Shown piece by piece: positions 1 through 6,689 of a DNA stretch of 14,491 nucleotides. The notes beneath the pieces are model-generated. The model was not told the origin of the DNA. It ran no database searches and was given only the letters and a program-made list of their open reading frames with translations. The stretch is from Bacillota bacterium. Lineage in GTDB: Bacteria; Bacillota; UBA4882; UBA10575. Within the stretch, counting starts at the first letter, position 1. Each line of letters starts with the position of its first letter. The stretch spans positions 1 through 14,491 of the forward strand of contig DOID01000075.1 of NCBI GenBank assembly GCA_003511465.1, in the 5' to 3' direction. Position numbers and translations under genes: made by a program.

Positions 1-191
1 ATAATCTTCCCACGGCCTCTGATCGTAATGTACTTCGGTTTAAAATCGTTCTCAACGTCCACCGCAAGCTGGCTGCGGGGAAGATCAACAACATGCCCGT
101 TGGAGGCCTTTACCCGATAACTTCGGCCTAAAATCTTGCTAATCGTCTTCGCTTTCGCCGGTGATTCCACGATCACCAGTTTCTCGGACAT
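1..191 (-). CDS. topA: DNA topoisomerase I, N-terminal part (gene runs off the window)
   Basis: This is the first 63 codons of bacterial type IA topoisomerase I, which relaxes negatively supercoiled DNA through a transient 5'-phosphotyrosine break. The visible protein begins MSEKLVIVESPAKAKTI, the classic start of the TOPRIM domain; the Glu in VIVES is the conserved acidic/metal-site residue. It continues with the SNGHVVDLPRSQLAVD and ITIRGRGK stretches typical of TopA. The ATG at 189-191 is preceded by AAGGAGGT at a good distance. The catalytic Tyr and zinc fingers lie outside the window. The gene follows dprA by 55 bases on the same strand, the usual dprA-topA order of Bacillota, so the two are probably cotranscribed. 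Identification is secure although only a fragment is visible. Confidence 0.95.
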   Translation of the reverse strand, partial: MSEKLVIVESPAKAKTISKILGRSYRVKASNGHVVDLPRSQLAVDVENDFKPKYITIRGRGKI

Positions 192-246
192 TAAAGCACC
201 TCCTTACTGTGCTCCCAACTTTCAAGTGTATTCTATTCTTTCCCAA

Positions 247-1356
247 TCATCTATGTTTATGATGGTTACGGCAATAAGTCTTCGCCGCCACTTGGGACAC
301 AAAACCCTCCATCTCCATCAGTACCAAAACGGAGTTGACGGTCGCGGCCGGGATCCCACTAACCCGGATTAAACGATCAAGATGGGTTTCACCGGCAGCC
401 AGCAAATCCCAGATTTTCTGCTCCACCGGAGAAAACTCCGTTTCCTTTTCCTTCGCGGCTAATAATTCATCAGTAGCAAAATACGAAAGGTTTAAGGCTT
501 CGAGAATATCTTTAGCCTCTTCCACCAAAAGCGCCCCTTGTTTGATTAAGCCGTGGGGACCCCTGCTGCCTTCCCGCTCAACCGGACCCGGAACCGCAAA
601 GACGTCCCGTCCCTGCTCCAAAGCAAAATCAGCCGTAATCAGGGAACCACTGTCTGTCTTCGCTTCCACCACCGTTACTCCTAAGCTCAACCCGCTAATA
701 ACTCGGTTGCGGGCGGGAAAATTACCCGCATAGGGCGGGGTCCCCAGGGGGAATTCGGAACAAACGACACCGCTTTCGGCAATTTCCGCCATTAACCGGC
801 GATTTTCCGGCGGGTACACCCGGTCGAGACCGGAACCTAAAACCGCAATCGTCCGTCCACCCGTTACTGCTAAAGCGCCGCGGTGCGCGGCGGAATCGAT
901 CCCGCGGGCTAATCCACTGACCACCGTCACGCCCTGCGCCGCCAGCCCTGCGCCAATTTCACGGGCAGCAGCCAATCCCCGGGGCGTTGCGCGCCGGGAA
1001 CCGACGACCGCAACCGCCAACTGATCTTCAGGTCGAAATGGGCCTTGGTAGTACAGGATAGGAGGTGGATCGATAATCTGCTTTAACAATGGGGGATAGG
1101 TCGGATCGGTGACCAATAAAACCCCCCACCCGGCCTGGAGGACCTTTTCGCCCTCCGCCGCCGGTGAAGTAGTTCGGCGAAAGGCTAGTAAATCGGCGGC
1201 AACTTTCTGTCCCAGCACCGCAGCGAGCGCTCCCGACTCACTTTTCCAAGCCCCTTGTGCCGTGCCAAAGGCCGTCAGCAACCGGTAAAAGCGTTTCGGC
1301 CCAATCCCGGGAGCCTGATGTAAAGCGATCCAATACAAAGCCTCTTCCGTGAGCAT
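247..1356 (-). CDS. dprA: DNA processing protein DprA (Smf family)
   Basis: DprA binds incoming single-stranded DNA during natural transformation and loads RecA onto it. The 369-aa protein has an N-terminal helix-hairpin-helix-like segment (APGIGPKRF, about residues 16-24). A Rossmann-like domain follows with GSRRATPRG, VVSGLARGIDSAAHRGAL, AVLGSGLDRVYPPENR, the hallmark FPARNRVISGLS, and EAKTDSGSLITADFALEQGRD. A C-terminal winged-helix (DprA_WH) domain covers about the last 60 residues. I chose the ATG at 1354-1356 because GGAGG lies 9 bases upstream; an in-frame ATG 30 bases earlier (1386) has no ribosome site. topA follows directly. The gene is widespread and does not by itself prove competence. 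Confidence 0.95.
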   Translation of the reverse strand: MLTEEALYWIALHQAPGIGPKRFYRLLTAFGTAQGAWKSESGALAAVLGQKVAADLLAFRRTTSPAAEGEKVLQAGWGVLLVTDPTYPPLLKQIIDPPPILYYQGPFRPEDQLAVAVVGSRRATPRGLAAAREIGAGLAAQGVTVVSGLARGIDSAAHRGALAVTGGRTIAVLGSGLDRVYPPENRRLMAEIAESGVVCSEFPLGTPPYAGNFPARNRVISGLSLGVTVVEAKTDSGSLITADFALEQGRDVFAVPGPVEREGSRGPHGLIKQGALLVEEAKDILEALNLSYFATDELLAAKEKETEFSPVEQKIWDLLAAGETHLDRLIRVSGIPAATVNSVLVLMEMEGFVSQVAAKTYCRNHHKHR

Positions 1357-1389
1357 TTGACTTCGCCTCCACAACAAATCAAGCATGAT

Positions 1390-1407
1390 CAGTTTATTTT
1401 TAAACTG
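1390..1407. repeat. Perfect 7-bp inverted repeat between divergent dprA and zinc-ribbon genes
   Basis: CAGTTTA and TAAACTG are separated by TTTT. The palindrome lies in the short gap from which dprA (minus) and the small zinc-ribbon gene (plus) diverge. A possible minus-strand -35 (TTGCCA, 1412-1417) lies beside it, with a poor -10 overlapping the palindrome. It could be an operator for either gene, or an A/T-rich hairpin of no function. I recognise no known operator. Confidence 0.35.
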
Positions 1408-1441
1408 GTAATGGCAATAATATGGCTTGGAGGTGGCTGCT

Positions 1442-1669
1442 TTGGAAATTGATTTATGTCAGATCTATACCTGTCCCCGCTGTCGGATGGAAACGCCCCA
1501 TTATCTTCAGGTCCGCCGGGAAGAAAGGGTCGCGATTTCTTGTTCCCGTTGCCAAACAACATCCTTATTAGAAGCTGCCGAATTAGAAAACCACCAGGCA
1601 TGGTGGGAAGCGGAACTAGAACAGATCCTCTCCGGTTTAGAAGAAAACGGTCGGGATGACGAACACTAG
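1442..1669 (+). CDS. Small zinc-ribbon protein, function unknown
   Basis: A 75-aa protein with two CxxC knuckles, CPRC (about residues 11-14) and CSRC (about 34-37), separated by 19 residues. This is the layout of a rubredoxin-like or zinc-ribbon fold that binds one zinc. The remainder is an acidic, Trp/Glu-rich tail (AWWEAELEQILSGLEENGRDDE). The TTG start at 1442 is chosen because GGAGGT sits 7 bases upstream; an in-frame TTG at 1427 would put the ribosome site inside the gene. It is the only plus-strand gene among minus-strand neighbours, its 3' end overlaps the yqeH stop by 4 bases, and the opposite strand also has a 98-codon open frame. The paired CxxC motifs plus the ribosome site favour this strand. 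I do not recognise a named family; a role in nucleic-acid binding is only a guess. Confidence 0.65.
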   Translation: MEIDLCQIYTCPRCRMETPHYLQVRREERVAISCSRCQTTSLLEAAELENHQAWWEAELEQILSGLEENGRDDEH

Positions 1670-2775
1670 TCATCACGACGGCCAATCAGGCTTGGCCGCG
1701 TGCCTACCTCCACTCCGGCCGGAGCAATCAGCCTTAAACAAGCAGGTGCATTTTTCACCGCCACCCACCCGAAACCGGAGATATAGAGATCCTCCCCCGC
1801 TTGAACCGTAAATGTATTTTCCTGTTCTTCCCTTGGTCGCTCACTGGGGCGATAAACCCGTAACCAATCCGGACCTTCGCCGAGGAGCGCTTCCGCTTTT
1901 TCACCCCGGCTCCGGTGCAAAGTGGTTTGCTCGGCGGTAAAAAAGACCAAAGTACGCGCTGTAGGCGACATGTTCCAGACTCCCACCAGGCCCCCACCTA
2001 GCACTGCACCATCGGAAGGTAGATCCCAGAGTTTAACCTGGTATTTTTTTTCGGGTAGGAGCCGACCGGCAGTAGCCGGCGTAAGCAGGTCACCCATCCT
2101 TCTCCCAGACACAAGACCGGGTGTATCATAGAGTTTAATCCGTGACGCCCGTAACACCCAAGCCGTCGTTCCCTGGGTGGTACCGGGAAACCGGGAAACC
2201 AGCGGGAGATCCGCCTTACGCTCATCCTCCGACGCCAACAAAGCTGTGAGGAGTGATGTCTTACCGACATTAGCCGCGCCCATCACCGTCACGTTTTTCC
2301 CCGCTAATTCCTGTTTCAAGACCGCCAGCCTTGCCATCCGGTCCGGTCCCCGCCCCCGTGCTGAGACCACGTTTACTCCTCGCAGCTCAATACCGGGGAA
2401 GCGGCGCGCCCATAAATTTTCGAACCAAGGAACCATCTCCGCCCAGGGGGTATGCTTTGGCAGGAGGTCCGCCTTATTGACTACCATAAATACGGGTAAC
2501 TTGAAGAGCGGAGCTAGGCGGGTCGGCATCGACCCTTCCGGATCAAAAACATCAACCACCAGTAAGATCAGGTCACTTTTTTCCACTACGGTCTGCAGCA
2601 TTCGGTTCAGCGCTGCTTCATCATCGGCGATAGTTTTAAACTGGCCGTAATGGCGGAGACGAAAGCAACGCTGACACAATTTGGCCGTTTCCTTGCCCGG
2701 AGGCAAATAGCCGGGCCGGTCCGGCGCGGTTGATTGCAGCAGGATCCCACACCCTTGACACTTCTTCTTAATCAC
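1666..2775 (-). CDS. yqeH: Ribosome biogenesis GTPase YqeH (circularly permuted)
   Basis: YqeH is a GTPase needed for assembly of the small (30S) ribosomal subunit in Bacillus. The 369-aa protein starts with a zinc finger (Cys6, Cys9, Cys34, Cys37). The GTPase motifs then appear in permuted order: G4 NKADLL, G5 SARG, G1/Walker A GAANVGKTS, G2 in the PGTTQGTT segment, and G3 DTPGL. A C-terminal domain of about 150 residues is typical of the family and contacts RNA. The start is GTG at 2773-2775 with AGGGG upstream. The start overlaps the end of yqeG by 8 bases, so translation is probably coupled; the yqeG-yqeH order is conserved in Bacillota. Confidence 0.95.
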   Translation of the reverse strand: MIKKKCQGCGILLQSTAPDRPGYLPPGKETAKLCQRCFRLRHYGQFKTIADDEAALNRMLQTVVEKSDLILLVVDVFDPEGSMPTRLAPLFKLPVFMVVNKADLLPKHTPWAEMVPWFENLWARRFPGIELRGVNVVSARGRGPDRMARLAVLKQELAGKNVTVMGAANVGKTSLLTALLASEDERKADLPLVSRFPGTTQGTTAWVLRASRIKLYDTPGLVSGRRMGDLLTPATAGRLLPEKKYQVKLWDLPSDGAVLGGGLVGVWNMSPTARTLVFFTAEQTTLHRSRGEKAEALLGEGPDWLRVYRPSERPREEQENTFTVQAGEDLYISGFGWVAVKNAPACLRLIAPAGVEVGTRPSLIGRRDD

Positions 2776-3277
2776 TAATGATCCCCTTTTTCTTTAACTT
2801 CCTCGCTACTACCTTCTCCAAACGCCGCACCATTTTTGTAACCAGTAATTCCGTCGTGCTTAAGGGGGTAGTCCAGATGGTAAACAAAGCCATCCGGTTT
2901 CCACCACAGATATCAGTAAACAATTGATCACCGATGGTCGCGGTTTCACCCGGAGAGGTTCCCAGCAAGGCCAAGGCTTTTTTGAAGGGCAATTTCCGCG
3001 GTTTAATCGCCCGGGAAACCCAAGGAATCCCCAACGCCTCGCCGACGATTTTCACCCGCTCTTCCAGAGCATTCGAAACAATACACAATTTTAAACCAGA
3101 TTGTTTCATCTCTTGAACCCAGGCCGCAGTCGCCGGGGATATTTTTACCTGTCCCCATTCCACCAAAGTATTATCCAGGTCAAGCATTACTCCCTTGAGG
3201 CCTCTTTCCTGAAGGTATTGGGGTTTTAAGTCAACGAGGTTTTTAAGGTATAAAGCAGGGCATAATCGTTTCCACAT
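2768..3277 (-). CDS. yqeG: YqeG family HAD-IIIA phosphatase
   Basis: A 169-aa HAD-superfamily hydrolase of subfamily IIIA. Motif I is MLDLDNTLVEW, in which the first Asp would be the phospho-acceptor. Motif II is in CIVSNA, a Lys precedes the conserved PFKKAL stretch, and motif IV is IGDQLFTDICGGN. These match YqeG, whose physiological substrate is not established. The gene lies just upstream of and overlaps yqeH, as in Bacillus. The start is uncertain by one codon: ATG at 3275-3277 is directly preceded by an in-frame TTG. The nearest purine-rich ribosome site (AAGGA, about 3295-3299) is farther away than usual. Confidence 0.92.
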   Translation of the reverse strand: MWKRLCPALYLKNLVDLKPQYLQERGLKGVMLDLDNTLVEWGQVKISPATAAWVQEMKQSGLKLCIVSNALEERVKIVGEALGIPWVSRAIKPRKLPFKKALALLGTSPGETATIGDQLFTDICGGNRMALFTIWTTPLSTTELLVTKMVRRLEKVVARKLKKKGIISD

Positions 3278-3311
3278 CAACTATCAGCTCATTTTCCTTG
3301 AAAGTATTACT

Positions 3312-3339
3312 ATTATACCATAAATCATTATTTTGAAAA
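3312..3339 (-). promoter_or_regulatory. Promoter of yqeG-yqeH (extended -10)
   Basis: On the minus strand a perfect TATAAT (3312-3317), preceded by TGG as in an extended -10, lies 16 bases from TTTTCA (3334-3339, 4 of 6 matches to TTGACA). This fits the housekeeping sigma-A type and would give a leader of about 28 bases before the yqeG ATG. Confidence 0.75.
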
Positions 3340-3440
3340 CTTATTTTCCTGTCGCAAGCGGTGTCATGAAATAACTTGGTATAAAAAGGAATACTTTTGG
3401 CCATAATCATATTATCATTCGTAACAAAGGAGATGTTTTT

Positions 3441-4154
3441 TTGGAAAATAAACGAATCGAAATCGATCCTTTTCGGATGCGTATAATCACAATGATGGTA
3501 CCCATCTGCTTGATGTTGCTCATTTCGCTCTTTTTCTCGATTCTAATCAATAATGAAAAACGCCTGCTCACTTTAGCCGCGCGGTTGGAGCAGGTGGAAA
3601 CCACCCTGACGGAAATAGCTGCCGATTTAGAGCTTGTCCGTGAAGTCTTCGATGAAGCACAAAAGATCAAAAGCCACATCGAACAGCGCAGTAAAATCCA
3701 CCCGGAGCAGGCTACAGAGGTCACTTATGCGCTTCTGTATTGTGCCGCGGCAAAACAGTTAAACCCTTACTTACTCCTGGCCATCGCGGAAACCGAATCC
3801 AGTTTTTACCGACATGCCGTTGGCGGAGTCGGGGAACGAGGTTTGGTTCAAGTCCGCTACGGTACCTTTAAAATGATGATGAAAACAGGCGACTTCAATC
3901 ACTGGCGGGATACTTTAGAAGCCGGTGCCAATTATATGGTCTACCTTTTAAACCGCTTTAAGGGCAACACCATCTTGGCACTGGCTGGATATAACGCCGG
4001 GCCCAACCGGACCCGTGAACGCTTAATGGCGATTGGCTCTCCCTATGTGAAAAAAGTTGAACGCAACTATGCCCGGATTGTCCGGAATAATGAATCCGTC
4101 GCTTCCTTCTACGGCCGCGATCTGATCTCCTCCGGGTGGAGTAGTAATGTATAA
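3441..4154 (+). CDS. Membrane-anchored lytic transglycosylase (SLT/goose-lysozyme-like fold)
   Basis: A 237-aa protein with a short basic N-terminus, one membrane anchor (about residues 15-36), a predicted coiled-coil linker (about 38-85), and an extracytoplasmic SLT transglycosylase domain (about 92-225). SLT motifs are AETESSF, with Glu119 as the expected catalytic acid; GVGERGLVQV, in the place of the usual AxGLMQ motif; and AGYNAGP. Such enzymes cut the MurNAc-GlcNAc bond of peptidoglycan to form 1,6-anhydro ends. The start is TTG at 3441, with AAAGGAGAT 6-7 bases upstream. It is transcribed away from yqeG and towards the tRNA genes. The specific cellular role (growth, sporulation or cell separation) cannot be told. 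Confidence 0.88.
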   Translation: MENKRIEIDPFRMRIITMMVPICLMLLISLFFSILINNEKRLLTLAARLEQVETTLTEIAADLELVREVFDEAQKIKSHIEQRSKIHPEQATEVTYALLYCAAAKQLNPYLLLAIAETESSFYRHAVGGVGERGLVQVRYGTFKMMMKTGDFNHWRDTLEAGANYMVYLLNRFKGNTILALAGYNAGPNRTRERLMAIGSPYVKKVERNYARIVRNNESVASFYGRDLISSGWSSNV

Positions 4155-4178
4155 AAAAACCGCCCTTGAAAAGAGCGG
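4153..4178 (-). terminator. Intrinsic terminator of the tRNA-Val/tRNA-Asp transcript
   Basis: Read on the minus strand, an 8-position stem with one mismatch (CCGCTCTT and AAGGGCGG, 4160-4178) is followed directly by seven T residues. It lies 9 bases after the tRNA-Asp CCA end. On the plus strand the hairpin follows the transglycosylase stop but lacks a T tract, so it is at best a weak terminator for that gene. Confidence 0.85.
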
Positions 4179-4187
4179 ATTAATTGC

Positions 4188-4264
4188 TGGCGGAGCTGAC
4201 GGGGCTCGAACCCGCGATCTCCAGCGTGACAGGCTGGCATGTTAGCCGACTACACTACAGCTCC
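4188..4264 (-). tRNA. tRNA-Asp (anticodon GTC)
   Basis: A 77-base cloverleaf with encoded CCA. The acceptor stem is GGAGCTG paired with CAGCTCC and the discriminator base is G. The anticodon stem is CCAGC/GCTGG around the loop CTGTCAC; GTC is at 4228-4230. The T arm has GGTTCGAGCC. The discriminator G and GTC anticodon agree with aspartate identity. It follows tRNA-Val by 3 bases in the same transcript. Confidence 0.97.
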
Positions 4265-4267
4265 ATA

Positions 4268-4343
4268 TGGTGGGCGAAACAGGGCTCGAACCTGTGACCC
4301 CTTGCTTGTAAGGCAAGTGCTCTCCCAGCTGAGCTATTCGCCC
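4268..4343 (-). tRNA. tRNA-Val (anticodon TAC)
   Basis: A 76-base cloverleaf with encoded CCA. The acceptor stem is GGGCGAA paired with TTCGCCC, and the D arm is AGCTCAGCTGGGAGAGC. The anticodon stem CTTGC/GCAAG holds the loop CTTACAA, so the anticodon is TAC. The T arm has GGTTCGAGCC and the discriminator is A. It is the first gene of a two-tRNA unit. Confidence 0.97.
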
Positions 4344-4361
4344 TTGAAGAACTCAAAATTT

Positions 4362-4390
4362 ATTATAACTCAGAACCGACACAAAGTAAA
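4362..4390 (-). promoter_or_regulatory. Promoter of the tRNA-Val/tRNA-Asp unit
   Basis: On the minus strand TTTACT (4385-4390) and a perfect TATAAT (4362-4367) are separated by exactly 17 bases. This would start transcription about 10-12 bases upstream of the tRNA-Val 5' end. No terminator separates it from the upstream aromatic operon, so readthrough may also feed the tRNAs. Confidence 0.8.
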
Positions 4391-4403
4391 GGGGTATTTT
4401 TCG

Positions 4404-4547
4404 TTAGCGTAAGGAATACTCTTTCTTATTCAAGCCGAAAGCGGCCTTTTTAATCTCTTGTTCCAGGAGAAAGAGACCTTCTTCTGGTGTGATGATTCCT
4501 TTCCGCAGCCAAGCGACAATCTGCAACCAACGTTTTTGCGTTTTCAA
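4404..4547 (-). CDS. 47-aa small protein of unknown function, last gene of the aro operon
   Basis: A TTG-initiated frame with AGGAGG seven bases upstream (4552-4557) encodes a 47-aa basic protein beginning MKTQKRWLQIVAWLRKG. It contains a GIITPEEGLFLLEQEIKKA segment and ends KKEYSLR. That central segment loosely resembles the SHOCT (short C-terminal) domain pattern of G-[IV]-[IL]-T-x-E-E followed by a Leu/Lys-rich helix, but this is only a visual resemblance. There is no membrane segment or signal peptide. It starts 33 bases after the PHP gene stop and has no promoter of its own that I can see. Evidence for a real gene is the strong ribosome site, the position in the operon and a protein-like composition. 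Confidence 0.65.
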   Translation of the reverse strand: MKTQKRWLQIVAWLRKGIITPEEGLFLLEQEIKKAAFGLNKKEYSLR

Positions 4548-4580
4548 TCTAAACCTCCTAGTTGTGAAGATGTATGAACA

Positions 4581-5393
4581 TTATTGCCAAAAAAACGGTA
4601 AATATGCCTTTTGCTCATTAATCTGACCGTCGCCCAGTTCCCGTTCGCCCGGAACGCCATGGTAATCTGAACCGCCGGTGATAAACAATCCTAATTCCTG
4701 CGCTTGCGCCAAGTATTTTTCGGTCATTTCCGGAGTATGGTCCGGATGATAAACTTCCAGACCGGCTAGGCCGCTACCGACCAAAGCCGGGATTAAACGA
4801 TCATCTCCTAAACGACCGGGATGGGCCAGCACCGGCCAACCGCCGACCGCACGGATTAATGCGATCGCCTCCAGGGACGATAACTCCCGGTGTGGGATGT
4901 AAGCGACGCCTTCCGGGCCCAGCAGGGAATTGAAGGCAGTCCGCTCCCGATCAGCGCCAATTAGCTTTTTTGCTTTCAACGCCCGATAAATTTGGAAGCG
5001 TCCCACAAAGGCACTGGGTGTTTCCTGGACCACCTCTTCCCAGGTGAGATGGAGTCCATGCTTGGCCAAGAGCGCCAAGATCCCCCGCGCCCGTTCCTGA
5101 CGGGAGACAATCACCTTTTTTAAGCGAAGTTGCAGCTCCGGATGGGTAAAATTCAACTGATAACCAAGGATATGAAATTCCACCCCTTCCAACTCCGTGG
5201 AAAGCTCAACTCCAGGGATGGCGACCATTCCATACTTTTTCCCGGCTGCCAAAAAGGCGGGTAATCCGTAGACGGTATCATGATCGGTCAGGGCAATTCC
5301 GCTCAGTCCTCTTTTTTTCGCCCTTTTGACCAGTTCTTTCGGGGTTAAGAGTCCATCCGAGTAAATACTATGGGTATGTAAATCAAAAGCCAT
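4581..5393 (-). CDS. PHP-domain phosphoesterase (TrpH/YciV-like)
   Basis: A 270-aa stand-alone PHP protein. Metal-binding motifs appear in order: HTH in DLHTHSIYSDG (His6, His8, Asp13), DH in ALTDHDT, Glu in IPGVELST, His in HILGY, His in LAHPGRL, and D-x-H in GGSDYHG. This set predicts a trinuclear metal site. Related enzymes hydrolyse 3',5'-bisphosphonucleotides or act on short RNA (the RNase AM/YciV group), so those are the best guesses for activity. The ATG at 5391-5393 has AGGAG 6 bases upstream. It starts 12 bases after aroA stops and belongs to the aroF-tyrA-aroA operon. A link to aromatic synthesis, such as histidinol-phosphate-phosphatase-like activity, is possible but not shown. Confidence 0.88.
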   Translation of the reverse strand: MAFDLHTHSIYSDGLLTPKELVKRAKKRGLSGIALTDHDTVYGLPAFLAAGKKYGMVAIPGVELSTELEGVEFHILGYQLNFTHPELQLRLKKVIVSRQERARGILALLAKHGLHLTWEEVVQETPSAFVGRFQIYRALKAKKLIGADRERTAFNSLLGPEGVAYIPHRELSSLEAIALIRAVGGWPVLAHPGRLGDDRLIPALVGSGLAGLEVYHPDHTPEMTEKYLAQAQELGLFITGGSDYHGVPGERELGDGQINEQKAYLPFFWQ

Positions 5394-5405
5394 TTTCTTC
5401 TCCTG

Positions 5406-6689
5406 TTACATTCTCACATCTACGCCTAAAGCCGCCAAGGCTGTAAAGAAGTCTGGATAAGATTTCCGCACATGTTCGGCACCGTTAATCACTAAACCTT
5501 TTTGGGTCCGTAAAGCTAAGACCGCAAAAGTCATCACCAGCCGGTGGTCCTGGCCTCCCTCAAGTTCGATCCCGCCTTCGTATCCGGCCGGGTTGCCATC
5601 AATCACAAACCCATCAGCGGTTACTTGGACCTTAACGCCAAGTTTTCTTAACTCACAAGCTAAATCTCCAATTCGATCCGATTCTTTCCACCGTAAGTTC
5701 GCAACTTGAGAGAAGGTAGTCCGACCTGCAGTGAAGCAGGCTACAGCGGCCATGGACAAGACAGCATCGATCGCCTTTTCCCCATTGAAATCCTGAGCAG
5801 AAAGGGGGGTTCCTCCTCTAATCGTCACGGTATGGTCTTTAGTTTCAATCCCAACCCCCATTTGCCGGAGATAGGGAATGACCTCTTTCTCCCCTTGTTG
5901 GTCATCAGGATCCAGCGGGTAGAGGGTAACTTCCGACGGTACCAGAGCGGCGGCAGCTAACAAGGCCGAAGCAGCCGGGTAATCACCGGGAACCCGGTAC
6001 CTACCACTCCGGTAAGTCCCACCGGGAACTTGGAAGAAAAGGCGATCCCAATTAGCCTGCGGCGGGATCCCCGCTTCCGCCATCACCTGTAAGGTCGTGG
6101 CCAACGGCGGCTGAGAAACCAAACCATCGGTAATCGAAATCGCCAGTCCACCCAGGAGCGGGGCGATCATGAGCAGCGCCGTCGCAAACTGGGAACTTAC
6201 CCGCCCAGAAACCGTCACTGCCCTTTGGGTTAACGTTCGTCCCCTTCGGATCGTGATCGGAAGATGTCCATCCACATCTCGAGTCTCCGCCCCCAATTGG
6301 CGCAGCGCCGCGAGGAGATCCCCCTGGGGCCTCTGGCCCAACGACTCCGGATAGGAGGTTACAAATTTAAGTTCCGGTAAAAGCAACCCCACCGGTAAAA
6401 GCAAGCGGAGAATAAGGCCACCATTCCCCGGATCCAATACCCCGGCGGGGCTTGGACTTGCACCAAAACCTTTAATCAGCAGGCGTTCTCCGTCCACCCG
6501 CATGTCGGCTCCTAACTGTCGACAACAGGCCATAAGCGCCTGGGCATCCTCGTTGGTCGCCGGATGTTCAATGACCGATTCCCCCTCGGCCAAAGCAGAA
6601 ACCCAAATATACCTGGAGGTATAATTTTTCGAGGGGGGAACCCGGATGCTACCTTCTAAGTGGGAAGCAGGGCCGACGAAGACCTTCAT
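5406..6689 (-). CDS. aroA: 3-phosphoshikimate 1-carboxyvinyltransferase (EPSP synthase), atypical PEP loop
   Basis: A 427-aa enzyme transferring enolpyruvyl from PEP to shikimate-3-phosphate, the penultimate step to chorismate. Most expected active-site features are present: Lys21 and Arg26 in PPSKNYTSRY, Arg120-Pro121, SSQF of the phosphate site, the Asp in AIDAVLSMA, NLRWKESDRI, QDHRLVM and the Lys in KSYPDFF. The loop usually reading GNAGT-x-x-R-P is GNGGLILRL here (residues 88-96). By alignment with E. coli, Thr97 becomes Leu and Pro101 becomes Leu while Gly96 is kept. The usual Ser after the N-terminal Lys is Asn. The ATG overlaps the tyrA stop by 4 bases, so translation is probably coupled. 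It is a full-length, intact gene; function as EPSP synthase is supported by the operon. Confidence 0.93.
   Translation of the reverse strand: MKVFVGPASHLEGSIRVPPSKNYTSRYIWVSALAEGESVIEHPATNEDAQALMACCRQLGADMRVDGERLLIKGFGASPSPAGVLDPGNGGLILRLLLPVGLLLPELKFVTSYPESLGQRPQGDLLAALRQLGAETRDVDGHLPITIRRGRTLTQRAVTVSGRVSSQFATALLMIAPLLGGLAISITDGLVSQPPLATTLQVMAEAGIPPQANWDRLFFQVPGGTYRSGRYRVPGDYPAASALLAAAALVPSEVTLYPLDPDDQQGEKEVIPYLRQMGVGIETKDHTVTIRGGTPLSAQDFNGEKAIDAVLSMAAVACFTAGRTTFSQVANLRWKESDRIGDLACELRKLGVKVQVTADGFVIDGNPAGYEGGIELEGGQDHRLVMTFAVLALRTQKGLVINGAEHVRKSYPDFFTALAALGVDVRM

Noticed and set aside
1389..1685. 98-codon open frame on the minus strand opposite the zinc-ribbon gene
   Set aside because: It has no recognisable motif, overlaps the yqeH end, and is best explained as the antisense shadow of the plus-strand gene that carries paired CxxC motifs and a ribosome site.
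3370..3440. Sporulation sigma-E type promoter for the lytic transglycosylase (GAATACT ... CATATTAT)
   Set aside because: The spacing is about 12 bases, shorter than the usual 14-15, so the match is too weak to annotate.
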